In this document: positions 1-5,640 of the stretch, piece after piece
Position numbering within the stretch: the stretch's first letter is position 1
How the letters are laid out: the number at the start of each line of letters is the position of its first letter
Source: Acetobacteraceae bacterium
GTDB taxonomy: Bacteria; Pseudomonadota; Alphaproteobacteria; Acetobacterales; Acetobacteraceae
Length of the DNA: 9,408 nt
Direction of reading: 5' to 3'
Assembly (NCBI GenBank): GCA_947476855.1
Contig: CANJSR010000172.1
Span: 1-9,408 of the forward strand
Notes under the pieces: generated by a model
The model's database searches: none
Told to the model about the DNA's origin: nothing
What the model saw: only the letters and a program-made list of their open reading frames with translations
Position numbers and translations under genes: made by a program

Positions 1-196
<196 letters not shown>

Positions 197-233
197 GATA
201 CCCCTGCCGCTGAATTCGGTACGGGTTCTAGGT

Positions 234-245
234 GGGGCCGGCCCC
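234..245. other. Perfect GC palindrome after the transglycosylase gene
   Basis: A 12-base perfect palindrome, GGGGCCGGCCCC, lies five bases beyond the transglycosylase stop codon and 38 bases before the ettA start. With no loop bases at its centre it would have to open several pairs to form a hairpin. No T-run follows on either strand, so it is at most a weak terminator or a structural separator between the two genes. Confidence 0.35.
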
Positions 246-249
246 CTAC

Positions 250-762
250 TCAATACCAACCTTTCCGCTGCCAGTGCGCCACGGCCTTGTCGGCCGATCC
301 GTAGCGCTGCTGGATGTAGCGGATGCCGCCCTGCGCTTCCTCCACCCCATTCCCGAAGGACGCCGCCCCGTTCGGGTTCAGGTGGTAGTTCGCCCGCGTC
401 AACTGGAACAGCCCGCGGGCCGAGTGGATCGGGTTCCGCGCGTCGATCTGCCCGCGCGATTCCTTGTGCATGATGAATTCCAGGCCCTTGCGCCAGGATT
501 CCGGCACGTCCTCCAGCCACATCGCCTGGGTCAGCGCCGCACTCGCTTCCTCGGGCGAGGTCCGTGGCCGGACTGGCGCGGGCGGCTGAGGTGCCGCCGA
601 ACGAGCCGCATGCCCGGTTCGGGCCGTGGTGGCGACCTTGGTCGCCAGGGTCCGGTCCACCATCTGCTGGAAACCCACCGCCCCGCCGCGTCGCGACGAA
701 CGAGCCTTGCGGGTCTGGGCGCCGGCCTCGGCCGCCGCCGTGTTTTGAATCGCGTCCACCAT
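250..762 (-). CDS. Lysozyme-like lytic transglycosylase (SLT-type) domain protein without a signal peptide
   Basis: A 170-aa protein with a C-terminal goose-lysozyme/SLT-like domain at about residues 85-170. Visible signatures are the catalytic-type glutamate E101 in HKESRGQIDARN, the ARGLFQLT block (115-122), GGIRYIQQRYG (145-155) and the ending AHWQRKGWY. Such domains cleave the glycan strands of peptidoglycan. Residues 1-80 are rich in Ala, Arg, Pro and Thr, look disordered and contain no hydrophobic signal peptide or membrane segment, so how the enzyme would reach the wall is unclear. The domain resembles the compact form in aggregation-promoting-factor or phage-like muralytic proteins, and an N-terminal stretch, GFQQMVDRTLATKV, recalls flagellar or phage export partners only loosely. 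The ATG at 762 is the start of the open frame; its ribosome-binding site is weak. It is divergent from the metallophosphoesterase (52 bp) and upstream of ettA. The domain call is firm; the substrate and role are inference. Confidence 0.75.
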   Translation of the reverse strand: MVDAIQNTAAAEAGAQTRKARSSRRGGAVGFQQMVDRTLATKVATTARTGHAARSAAPQPPAPVRPRTSPEEASAALTQAMWLEDVPESWRKGLEFIMHKESRGQIDARNPIHSARGLFQLTRANYHLNPNGAASFGNGVEEAQGGIRYIQQRYGSADKAVAHWQRKGWY

Positions 763-814
763 GCCGACAGGATACAGACAACCGGTTAAGGGAAGATGAA
801 CCGAAAGGCCGACC

Positions 815-1660
815 GTGCCATCCGATCGCAGCCCATCCGGTGCCTCGCTGTTCGCGATCAGCGACCTCCATCTGAACTACCGGGAAAACCAGGCGATCGC
901 CGACACGCTTCACCCGGAGACGCCGGACGACTGGCTCGCCGTCGCCGGCGACGTCGCCCATGGCATGGAGGAAATCGTCCGCTTCCTGGCCCTGATGCGC
1001 GGCCGCTTCGCCCAGGTGCTGTTCACCCCGGGCAACCACGACCTCTGGAGCCGCGGGGACGGGGAGGCGCGGGGCAATGACCGCTACCAGGACCTGGTCC
1101 GCCACTGCCGCTCCCTGGGCGTCCTGACGCCCGAGGACCCCTATCCGCTCTGGCCCGACCCCGACGGCCCGATCGCGGTGGCGCCGCTGTTCCTGCTGTA
1201 CGACTACACGCTGCGGCCCGAGGGCTTTTCCAAGGAGGACGCGCTGGCCGCCGCCTATGCCGCCGGGGTGGTCTGCACCGACGAAATCCGCCTGCCGGCC
1301 CATCCCTATGCGTCGCGGGAGGCCTGGTGCGCCGATCGCCTGGCGTACACGCGCGACCGCCTGGACGCCTTGCCCGACCACACCCGCACCGTCCTGATCG
1401 CGCATTGGCCGCTGCATCCCGGCCCCGTCGGCCGGCTGCGCTACCCGGAGTTCGCCATCTGGTGCGGCACCCGCCACACCGCCGACTGGCACCGCCGCTA
1501 CCGCGCCGTCGCCGCGATCCACGGCCACCTGCATATCCCCCTGACCGAACACATCGACGGCGTCCGGCATGAGGAGGTGTCCCTGGGCTACCCCCGAGAA
1601 CGGGCCGCCCGCACCCGCCCGATGCGCTACGGCCTGCGGCGCATCCTGACGGCGGGGTAG
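815..1660 (+). CDS. Calcineurin-like metallophosphoesterase
   Basis: A 281-aa cytoplasmic-type protein carrying all the metal-binding motifs of the calcineurin-like phosphoesterase superfamily: D17 and H19 in ISDLHLN, GD at 45-46, GNHD at 73-76, H197 in LIAHWPLH and GHLH at 237-240. These residues hold two metal ions that hydrolyse phosphomonoesters or phosphodiesters. I cannot tell the substrate; single-domain bacterial members include nucleotide phosphodiesterases, UDP-diacylglucosamine hydrolase-like enzymes and many uncharacterised proteins. The start is GTG at 815: an in-frame stop at 797-799 rules out a longer form, GAAAGG at 803-808 is six bases upstream, and the fold begins about ten residues later. 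The gene stands alone, divergent from the transglycosylase and followed by a repeat-rich spacer. No signal peptide is visible. Confidence 0.88.
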   Translation: MPSDRSPSGASLFAISDLHLNYRENQAIADTLHPETPDDWLAVAGDVAHGMEEIVRFLALMRGRFAQVLFTPGNHDLWSRGDGEARGNDRYQDLVRHCRSLGVLTPEDPYPLWPDPDGPIAVAPLFLLYDYTLRPEGFSKEDALAAAYAAGVVCTDEIRLPAHPYASREAWCADRLAYTRDRLDALPDHTRTVLIAHWPLHPGPVGRLRYPEFAIWCGTRHTADWHRRYRAVAAIHGHLHIPLTEHIDGVRHEEVSLGYPRERAARTRPMRYGLRRILTAG

Positions 1661-1728
1661 GGCAGGGAAACCAGCTCCGTCCGCCACGAGGGCGATCGCG
1701 CTTGACCCTGGGACTGCTCCTCCCGTCC

Positions 1729-1749
1729 TGGCCGGGCCTGACCCGGCCA
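1729..1749. repeat. Strong 8-bp stem-loop, REP-like unit or weak terminator
   Basis: TGGCCGGG (1729-1736) and CCCGGCCA (1742-1749) form a perfect 8-bp stem with a five-base loop, CCTGA. It starts 69 bases after the metallophosphoesterase stop codon, so it could help end that transcript, but no T-run follows. The wording matches the alphaproteobacterial REP-like theme, and the 11 bases at 1722-1732 recur at the right end of the window. Confidence 0.55.
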
Positions 1750-1844
1750 TCGCCATGGACTCTGTGGATGGTGTTTTATACCAGCCGACCTTGGCTATGA
1801 CCCTCGCGGCCTCCACCTCGTCATGCCGGGCGCAGGCACGGCAC

Positions 1845-1881
1845 CCACGACTTTCTCTAGTCCAGAGCAGCAAAGTCGTGG
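1845..1881. repeat. 10-bp inverted repeat with inner stem (alternative structure A)
   Basis: CCACGACTTT (1845-1854) pairs perfectly with AAAGTCGTGG (1872-1881). An inner CTCT/AGAG stem (1855-1858 with 1864-1867, loop AGTCC) stacks directly on it and leaves a four-base bulge on one side. The right arm overlaps the arm of the next hairpin, so the two folds compete. Confidence 0.6.
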
Positions 1882-1882
1882 A

Positions 1883-1902
1883 TGGTGGCCCTTCGGCCAC
1901 CA
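1883..1902. repeat. 8-bp stem-loop with CTTC loop (alternative structure B)
   Basis: TGGTGGCC (1883-1890) and GGCCACCA (1895-1902) form a perfect 8-bp stem closed by a CTTC loop. An outer pairing of GTCGTGG (1875-1881) with CCACGAC (1900-1906) is also possible, but it shares bases both with this stem and with the right arm of the preceding inverted repeat. Confidence 0.6.
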
Positions 1903-1983
1903 CGACGAATGAGCGCTGTTCGGAGAGTCAATGGTTACGCCGCCTGGTATTAGTAAGGTCCCAATCGACCGCTTGCGTGGCGA

Positions 1984-2004
1984 TGGGCGGATCAAGCCCG
2001 CCCA
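1984..2004. repeat. 7-bp stem-loop, repeat-like
   Basis: TGGGCGG (1984-1990) and CCGCCCA (1998-2004) pair perfectly around the loop ATCAAGC. Read on the minus strand this is GGGCGGGCTTGATCCGCCC, which recalls the GGGCTTGACCCGG core of alphaproteobacterial dispersed repeats. Confidence 0.5.
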
Positions 2005-2015
2005 GGACGGAAAGC

Positions 2016-2038
2016 GACCAGATGCCAGCACGCTGGTC
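2016..2038. repeat. 6-bp inverted repeat next to the tRNA 3' side
   Basis: GACCAG (2016-2021) and CTGGTC (2033-2038) pair around an 11-base loop that itself holds a CCAG partner for part of the right arm. It lies about 32 bases beyond the tRNA 3' end. It could contribute to tRNA transcript ending, but there is no T-run; belonging to the repeat block is more likely. Confidence 0.35.
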
Positions 2039-2069
2039 ATCCCAACGCCATCGAACAAAAGGGACGATT

Positions 2070-2146
2070 TGGTGCGCCCGGTAGGACTCGAACCTACAAC
2101 CAAGCGGTTATGAGCCGCCGGCTCTGACCAATTGAGCTACAGGCGC
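2070..2146 (-). tRNA. tRNA with anticodon CAU, probably tRNA-Ile2 (otherwise elongator tRNA-Met)
   Basis: The minus strand folds into a complete 77-base cloverleaf. The acceptor GCGCCTG pairs with CGGGCGC, with discriminator A and an encoded CCA end (2070-2072). The D arm is GCTC/GAGC, the anticodon stem GGCGG/CCGCT encloses the loop CTCATAA, the variable loop is TGGTT, and the T arm GTAGG/CCTAC encloses TTCGAGT. The anticodon is CAU. The absence of an initiator-type C1-A72 mismatch (here G1-C72) rules against initiator tRNA. The CTCATAA loop and the CGCTTGGTT segment resemble tRNA-Ile2, whose C34 is converted to lysidine by TilS so that it reads AUA; alphaproteobacterial elongator Met tRNAs more often have an ATCATAA-like loop. 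Identity is therefore inferred; the tRNA itself is certain. Confidence 0.95.
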
Positions 2147-2157
2147 AACCGGGGCGG

Positions 2158-2186
2158 ATCAGACCCGAGGCGCGCCCCGGATGCAA
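2158..2186 (-). promoter_or_regulatory. Candidate sigma-70 promoter for the tRNA
   Basis: On the minus strand, TTGCAT (2186-2181) and TCTGAT (2163-2158) are separated by 17 bases. The -10 box ends 11 bases before the mature tRNA 5' end, leaving a leader of a few bases for RNase P. The merR stop codon is 28 bases upstream, so read-through from merR is an alternative source of transcript. Confidence 0.4.
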
Positions 2187-2213
2187 GCCACCTTGTCGGC
2201 AAATTCCCAAACC

Positions 2214-2735
2214 CTACCGGATCAACGCCCGCAGCCGCTCCAGCTCGGTCAGCGTCTCGGCCAGCAGCGCGCGCAGGCGGGCAACCTCCGGGTCCGGCTT
2301 GGGCTTGGGCGGAATGCGCGGAACCGAGGGCGACGGCGCCTCAAGCTCCAGCTCCGGCATCGGCAGTTCGGCCTGATCGTCCGGATCATCGACCGAACGC
2401 TCTCCGGCCGCGGGGGGAGGGATGTCGTCGGACAGCCGCCCGCCGCCCTCGCGCAGCAGACGCTGCACACCCTTGATCGTATAGCCCTGGATGTACAGCA
2501 GATCGGAGATGCGGCGCAGCAGCAGGATGTCGTCGGGCCGGTAGTAGCGCCGCCCGCCGCCCCGCTTCAGGGGCTTGATCTGGGGGAACTTCCCCTCCCA
2601 GAACCGCAGGACATGCTGCGGGATGTGCAGCTCGTCCGCGACCTCACTGATCGTGCGGAATGCGTTGGGCGCCTTCTTCGGCCGGACACGGCCGCCCGGG
2701 CCGGTGTCGTCGCCATCTTGGGCCGCGTCGCTCAT
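2214..2735 (-). CDS. MerR-family transcriptional regulator
   Basis: A 173-aa DNA-binding protein. Residues 27-95 form a MerR winged-helix domain: [22 protein letters not shown] is the helix-turn-helix, followed by the wing [11 protein letters not shown] and [16 protein letters not shown]. Residues 100-150 are acidic and proline-rich with no recognisable ligand-binding domain. The last 25 residues (L153, L157, L158, L162, L165, L168) form a short coiled coil, as expected for MerR dimers. There is no cysteine set like those of metal-sensing MerR proteins. The gene follows ihfA by 46 bp on the same strand, an arrangement often seen in alphaproteobacteria, and precedes the tRNA. The ATG at 2735 has a poor ribosome-binding site. 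The family call is firm; the target genes and any ligand are unknown. Confidence 0.9.
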   Translation of the reverse strand: MSDAAQDGDDTGPGGRVRPKKAPNAFRTISEVADELHIPQHVLRFWEGKFPQIKPLKRGGGRRYYRPDDILLLRRISDLLYIQGYTIKGVQRLLREGGGRLSDDIPPPAAGERSVDDPDDQAELPMPELELEAPSPSVPRIPPKPKPDPEVARLRALLAETLTELERLRALIR

Positions 2736-2781
2736 GCTCGAAAACCCGGCCGGAAGCTGTCGTCAGGCGGGCAGGCAGCGA

Positions 2782-3099
2782 TCATTCGTCGGGATCTACG
2801 TCGGTTCCCGGCACCTTCCCATTGATCCGCGCCTTCAGCACATGGCTCGGCCGGAACACCAGGACACGGCGCGGCAGGATCGGAACCTCTTCCCCGGTCT
2901 TCGGGTTGCGGCCGATCCGGCGTCCCTTCTGACGGACAGAGAAGGTCCCGAACCCACTGATCTTAACGGATTGTCCCGCTTCAAGTTCGGAGGTCATCCG
3001 CTCCAGCACCATCTCCAGGAGATCGGCGGACTCGTTGCGGGAAAGACCGACCTCCGTATAGATGGTCTCGGCCAGATGAGCGCGGGTGATGGTGATCAT
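2782..3099 (-). CDS. ihfA: Integration host factor subunit alpha
   Basis: A 105-aa HU/IHF-family protein. IHF-alpha pairs with IHF-beta (encoded elsewhere) to bind and sharply bend DNA in recombination, replication and promoter control. Visible family features are the N-terminal [11 protein letters not shown] helix, [12 protein letters not shown] (45-56), and the DNA-inserting arm [10 protein letters not shown] (61-70), with P66 equivalent to the intercalating P65 of E. coli IHF-alpha. [19 protein letters not shown] follows, and the Arg-rich ending favours IHF-alpha over HU. The ATG at 3099 gives the usual MxTITRA start. It has no clear Shine-Dalgarno sequence, and a promoter candidate ends only six bases upstream, so translation may be leaderless. 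The gene is 124 bp downstream of fabH and 46 bp upstream of merR. Confidence 0.93.
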   Translation of the reverse strand: MITITRAHLAETIYTEVGLSRNESADLLEMVLERMTSELEAGQSVKISGFGTFSVRQKGRRIGRNPKTGEEVPILPRRVLVFRPSHVLKARINGKVPGTDVDPDE

Positions 3100-3105
3100 G
3101 CCCGT

Positions 3106-3134
3106 ACGCTACGGACCGCCGCGCCCCGCGTCAA
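3106..3134 (-). promoter_or_regulatory. Candidate ihfA promoter, possibly giving a leaderless mRNA
   Basis: On the minus strand TTGACG (3134-3129) and TAGCGT (3111-3106) are 17 bases apart. The -35 box matches consensus at five of six positions, the -10 box at only three. The -10 box ends six bases before the ihfA ATG, which would put transcription start at or next to the start codon. Confidence 0.35.
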
Positions 3135-3187
3135 GCGCTTGGTGCAAAAAATCACTCAGGATCAGCGGGTTGGCCAGAGATATCGTG

Positions 3188-3216
3188 ACGGTTTCGTCAG
3201 CGCGTGGCGAAACCGT
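3188..3216. promoter_or_regulatory. 9-bp inverted repeat between fabH and ihfA
   Basis: ACGGTTTCG (3188-3196) and CGAAACCGT (3208-3216) form a perfect 9-bp stem with an 11-base loop, starting eight bases past the fabH stop codon (3224-3226). The flanks repeat CGTGACGGT directly (3184-3192 and 3214-3222). No T-run follows on the minus strand. It could be a weak terminator or attenuator, an mRNA-stability hairpin, or a dimeric operator; the sequence alone does not decide. Confidence 0.5.
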
Positions 3217-3223
3217 GACGGTC

Positions 3224-4192
3224 CTACATCCTTACGAGCGCGGAACCCCATGTCAGGCCGCCGCCCAACGCCTCCAGCAGCACCAGTTGCCCGGACTTCA
3301 CCCGCCCGTCCCGGCAGGCTTCCGCCAGCGCCAGGGGTACGGACGCGGCGGACGTATTGGCATGCCGGTCCACCGTGACCACGACCCGGTCCGCCGGCAG
3401 GTTCAGCCGCTTGCCCATCGCTTCGATGATGCGCCGGTTGGCCTGGTGCGGGACCAGCCAGTCGATGTCGCCATGGTTCAGGTTGTTGGCGGCCAGCGCT
3501 TCTTCCACGGCTTCCGACAGATGCAGGACGGCATGGCGGAAGACCTCCTTGCCATGCATGACCAGATGGCCTGGCTTGTCCGGTTGGCCCACCGCGCCAT
3601 CGACATACAGGATGTCGCCCAGCGTGCCCTTGGCATGGATATGGGTCGACAGGATGCCCCGATCCCCGCCGCTGCCCTCGCCCGCGCGCAGGAACACCGC
3701 CCCCGCGCCATCGCCGAACAGCACGCAGGTGCCCCGGTCCTGCCAGTTCAGGATGCGGGAGTATACCTCGCTCCCGATCACCAGCACGCCCATGGCCTGG
3801 CCGGCCCGGATCATGCCATCCGCCACCGACAGCGCGTAGATGAAGCCCGAGCACGCCGCCGACAGGTCGAACCCGAAGCCGCGCTTCACCCCCAGCGCGG
3901 CCTGCACGCGCACGGCGGTGGCGGGGAAGGCCTGGTCCGGCGTGCTGGTGGCCAGGATGATCGCGTCGACATCGTCCGCCGTCGCCCCGGCATGCGCCAG
4001 CGCGGCCCGCGCCGCCGCGGCGCCCATGAAGGCCGCGGTTTCATGCGGTCCAGCGAAATGCCGCTGCCTGATCCCCGTGCGCTCCTGGATCCATGCATCC
4101 GAGGTATCGACGGTGCGGGCGAGTTCCTCGTTCGAGACGACGCGTTCGGGCAGATAGCCACCGACGCCGGACAGAATGGACCGGGCAGACAT
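3224..4192 (-). CDS. fabH: Beta-ketoacyl-ACP synthase III
   Basis: A 322-aa enzyme that condenses acetyl-CoA (or another short acyl-CoA) with malonyl-ACP to start each round of type II fatty acid synthesis in the cytoplasm. The catalytic triad is intact: C114 in DLSAACSGF, H249 in VPHQANRRI and N279 in HANTSAAS. Also visible are SDAWIQERTGIRQRH near the N-terminus, CVLFGDGAGAV and the C-terminal LEALGGGLTWGSALVR. Length and residue spacing are close to E. coli FabH (C112, H244, N274). I choose ATG at 4192 rather than the TTG one codon upstream: it has AGGAA five bases upstream and overlaps the plsX stop as TGATG, so translation is probably coupled to plsX. The stop is TAG at 3224-3226, followed by an inverted repeat. 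Confidence 0.96.
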   Translation of the reverse strand: MSARSILSGVGGYLPERVVSNEELARTVDTSDAWIQERTGIRQRHFAGPHETAAFMGAAAARAALAHAGATADDVDAIILATSTPDQAFPATAVRVQAALGVKRGFGFDLSAACSGFIYALSVADGMIRAGQAMGVLVIGSEVYSRILNWQDRGTCVLFGDGAGAVFLRAGEGSGGDRGILSTHIHAKGTLGDILYVDGAVGQPDKPGHLVMHGKEVFRHAVLHLSEAVEEALAANNLNHGDIDWLVPHQANRRIIEAMGKRLNLPADRVVVTVDRHANTSAASVPLALAEACRDGRVKSGQLVLLEALGGGLTWGSALVRM

Positions 4193-5301
4193 CAATGTTC
4201 CTGAGCAGAGGGCGCAAGCTGCGCGCCGCCGTTGGTGTCGATCGGGGCGATTTTGTCAGCTGCCGGAGTCTTGTCCAGCCTGATCCGCGCCAGATCCTCT
4301 CGGATATGGTCGTTGAAGCGGTGTACGACCATGTCGATCGCGACGTCCACCGCATGGGCAAAGCCCTGCGCGTCGGTCCCGCCATGCGACTTCACCACGA
4401 CGCCGTTCAGCCCGACCATCACGGCGCCGTTGTAGCGGCGGGGGTCGAGCCATTCACGCAGCCGGTCGAGCCCGGGCTTGGCCAGCAGATAGGCGATCTT
4501 GGAGGCGATGCCGCGGTTGAACACCTGCCGCAGCAGGTCCCCGATCAGCTTCAGCGCGCCTTCGCCCGTCTTCAGGGCGACATTGCCGGTGAACCCGTCG
4601 GTCACCACCACGTCGGTCGTGCCGGCGGTGATGTCGTGGCCTTCGACGAAGCCATGGAACTGCGGGCCGATATGGCTGGCCCGCAGGATCTCGGCGGCCT
4701 GGCGGACGGTGTCGTCGCCCTTCAGCTCCTCCGAGCCCACGTTCAGCAGCCCGATGGTGGGCTTCGGCAGCCCCAGCACGGTCCGGGCGAACACATCGCC
4801 CATCACCGCGAATTCCACCAGGTTCCGCACGTCGCACTGCACGTTGGCGCCCAGGTCAAGCATGACCACGTCGCCGCGCGCCGATGGCCCGATCGCGGCC
4901 ATCGCCGGCCGGTCGATCCCGGGCAGGGACTTGATCACGATCTTGGACAGCGTCAGCAGCGCCCCGGTGTTGCCAGCCGAGACAACGCCCGAGGCCTCCC
5001 CGTTCGCCACCGCGTCGATCGCCATGCGCATGGATGACCGGCGACTGCGCAGCGCGGTCGTCGGTTTCATGTCGCTCGTGATCGTATCCGGCGCATGGCG
5101 GATCGTACATGCGGCATGCGCCCGCCGCCGCTTGGCAAGCAGGGGCGCGAGCTCATTCTCATGACCAACCAACAGGAATCGCGCCGTCGGATGCCGCTCG
5201 GCCGCGATTTCCAGCCCGTCGATCACCATGGCCGGCGCGTCATCGCCGCCCATGGCGTCAATCGCCAGCGTGAAGGGACCGCTCAAGGACGGACCAGACA
5301 C
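4192..5301 (-). CDS. plsX: Phosphate acyltransferase PlsX
   Basis: A 369-aa peripheral membrane enzyme that converts acyl-ACP and phosphate to acyl-phosphate, the donor used by PlsY for the first step of phospholipid synthesis. Family motifs occur in order: LAIDAMGGDDAP near the N-terminus, SSMRMAIDAV, GVVSAGNTGALLTLS, MLDLGANVQC, GLLNVGSEELKG, VVTDGFTGNVALK and YNGAVMVGLNGVVVKSHGG. The C-terminal tail (TPAADKIAPIDTNGGAQLAPSAQEH part) is an ordinary variable extension. The first usable start is GTG at 5301, 14 bases after the rpmF stop. It has no clear ribosome-binding sequence, so translation may depend on ribosomes arriving from rpmF; the exact start is less certain than the rest. The stop overlaps the fabH start by one base, tying both lipid genes into one operon. 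Confidence 0.95.
   Translation of the reverse strand: MSGPSLSGPFTLAIDAMGGDDAPAMVIDGLEIAAERHPTARFLLVGHENELAPLLAKRRRAHAACTIRHAPDTITSDMKPTTALRSRRSSMRMAIDAVANGEASGVVSAGNTGALLTLSKIVIKSLPGIDRPAMAAIGPSARGDVVMLDLGANVQCDVRNLVEFAVMGDVFARTVLGLPKPTIGLLNVGSEELKGDDTVRQAAEILRASHIGPQFHGFVEGHDITAGTTDVVVTDGFTGNVALKTGEGALKLIGDLLRQVFNRGIASKIAYLLAKPGLDRLREWLDPRRYNGAVMVGLNGVVVKSHGGTDAQGFAHAVDVAIDMVVHRFNDHIREDLARIRLDKTPAADKIAPIDTNGGAQLAPSAQEH
4198..4202 (-). promoter_or_regulatory. Ribosome-binding site that fixes the fabH start
   Basis: AGGAA on the minus strand, inside the end of plsX, is five bases upstream of the ATG at 4192 but only two upstream of the alternative TTG at 4195. The ATG spacing is the workable one. 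Confidence 0.65.
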
Positions 5302-5315
5302 ACGTCGAGGGCCAA

Positions 5316-5519
5316 TCAGGCCCGAACGGCGGACCGGAGCGGCTTACCGGCGGTCGCAACCTCCCGGCCGTCATAATGACCGCAATGGCTGCAAACATGG
5401 TGCGGGCGCTTCAGCTCCCCGCAGTTCTTGCACTCGGCGTAGGCTTCCGCCGTGAGTGCCTGGTGGCTGCGACGCATGCCCGCGCGGGACGGCGACGTTT
5501 TTCTTTTCGGTACGGCCAT
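5316..5519 (-). CDS. rpmF: 50S ribosomal protein L32
   Basis: A 67-aa basic protein of the large ribosomal subunit. It starts [20 protein letters not shown], the hallmark L32 beginning, and has four cysteines, C30, C33, C43 and C46, in a CxxC...CxxC zinc-binding arrangement. It is therefore the zinc-binding form of L32, not a cysteine-free paralogue. AGAGGGG (5529-5535) is nine bases upstream of the ATG at 5519. It is the first gene of the rpmF-plsX-fabH cluster. In many bacteria a DUF177 (YceD-like) gene precedes rpmF; here the upstream 300 bases contain no such gene. The link to plsX and fabH couples ribosome production to lipid synthesis, a widespread arrangement. Confidence 0.97.
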   Translation of the reverse strand: MAVPKRKTSPSRAGMRRSHQALTAEAYAECKNCGELKRPHHVCSHCGHYDGREVATAGKPLRSAVRA

Positions 5520-5611
5520 GGGACTGCGCCCCTCTTTGATCTGGTGAGGCCCCGCGACCCAGGAATGGGGAGCGAGGGGCGGTCACAAACGGGTCATAAC
5601 GTGAGCGGCGG

Positions 5612-5640
5612 CGTCTAGCAGAGGGTTGCCCCCGTCGCAA
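5612..5640 (-). promoter_or_regulatory. Candidate sigma-70 promoter of the rpmF-plsX-fabH operon
   Basis: On the minus strand TTGCGA (5640-5635) and TAGACG (5617-5612) are 17 bases apart, inside the otherwise gene-free spacer. Transcription would start around 5605, giving a leader of about 85 bases before rpmF. No other pair of boxes in this spacer looked better to me. Confidence 0.45.

Larger units (their letters stand above)
1661..2069. repeat. Gene-free spacer made largely of palindromic repeat-like sequence
   Basis: This 409-base stretch between the metallophosphoesterase and the tRNA holds no credible gene. The open frames across it on both strands read straight through the tRNA or the palindromes. 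What it holds is a series of inverted repeats, listed separately: 1729-1749, 1845-1881, 1883-1902, 1984-2004 and 2016-2038, plus a weak TGCCG/CGGCA pair at 1824-1828 and 1839-1843. Wording such as GGCCGGGCCTGACCCGGCC, GTCATGCCGG and CCACGACTTT resembles dispersed REP-like intergenic elements common in alphaproteobacteria. That likeness is from memory, not from a search. The section from about 1800 to 2055 may be one composite element, ending 15 bases from the 3' end of the tRNA. Confidence 0.55.

Noticed and set aside
232..789. 185-residue plus-strand frame over the transglycosylase
   Set aside because: Arg/Pro-rich shadow of a minus-strand gene that has clear domain motifs.
1795..2103. 102-residue minus-strand frame in the repeat region
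   Set aside because: It begins inside the tRNA (the VVGSSPTGRT part is translated tRNA) and runs through the palindromes. No ribosome-binding site or domain; a known kind of false gene over repeats.
1755..2113. Plus-strand frames of 109 and 60 residues in the same spacer
   Set aside because: They read into the antisense of the tRNA and through palindromes, with no domain or ribosome-binding site.
2016..2146. tRNA 3' end as an integration site for a mobile element
   Set aside because: I saw no second copy of the tRNA 3' sequence, no integrase and no phage or plasmid genes in the window; the adjacent sequence is repeat-like only.
3141..3160. T-run (six T on the minus strand) between fabH and ihfA as a rho-independent terminator
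   Set aside because: No stable stem directly precedes the T-run; the strong inverted repeat is about 38 bases further upstream.
3086..5037. Long plus-strand frames opposite fabH and plsX (372 and 314 residues)
   Set aside because: High-GC antisense shadows full of Arg, His and Gly; fabH and plsX are certain on the other strand.
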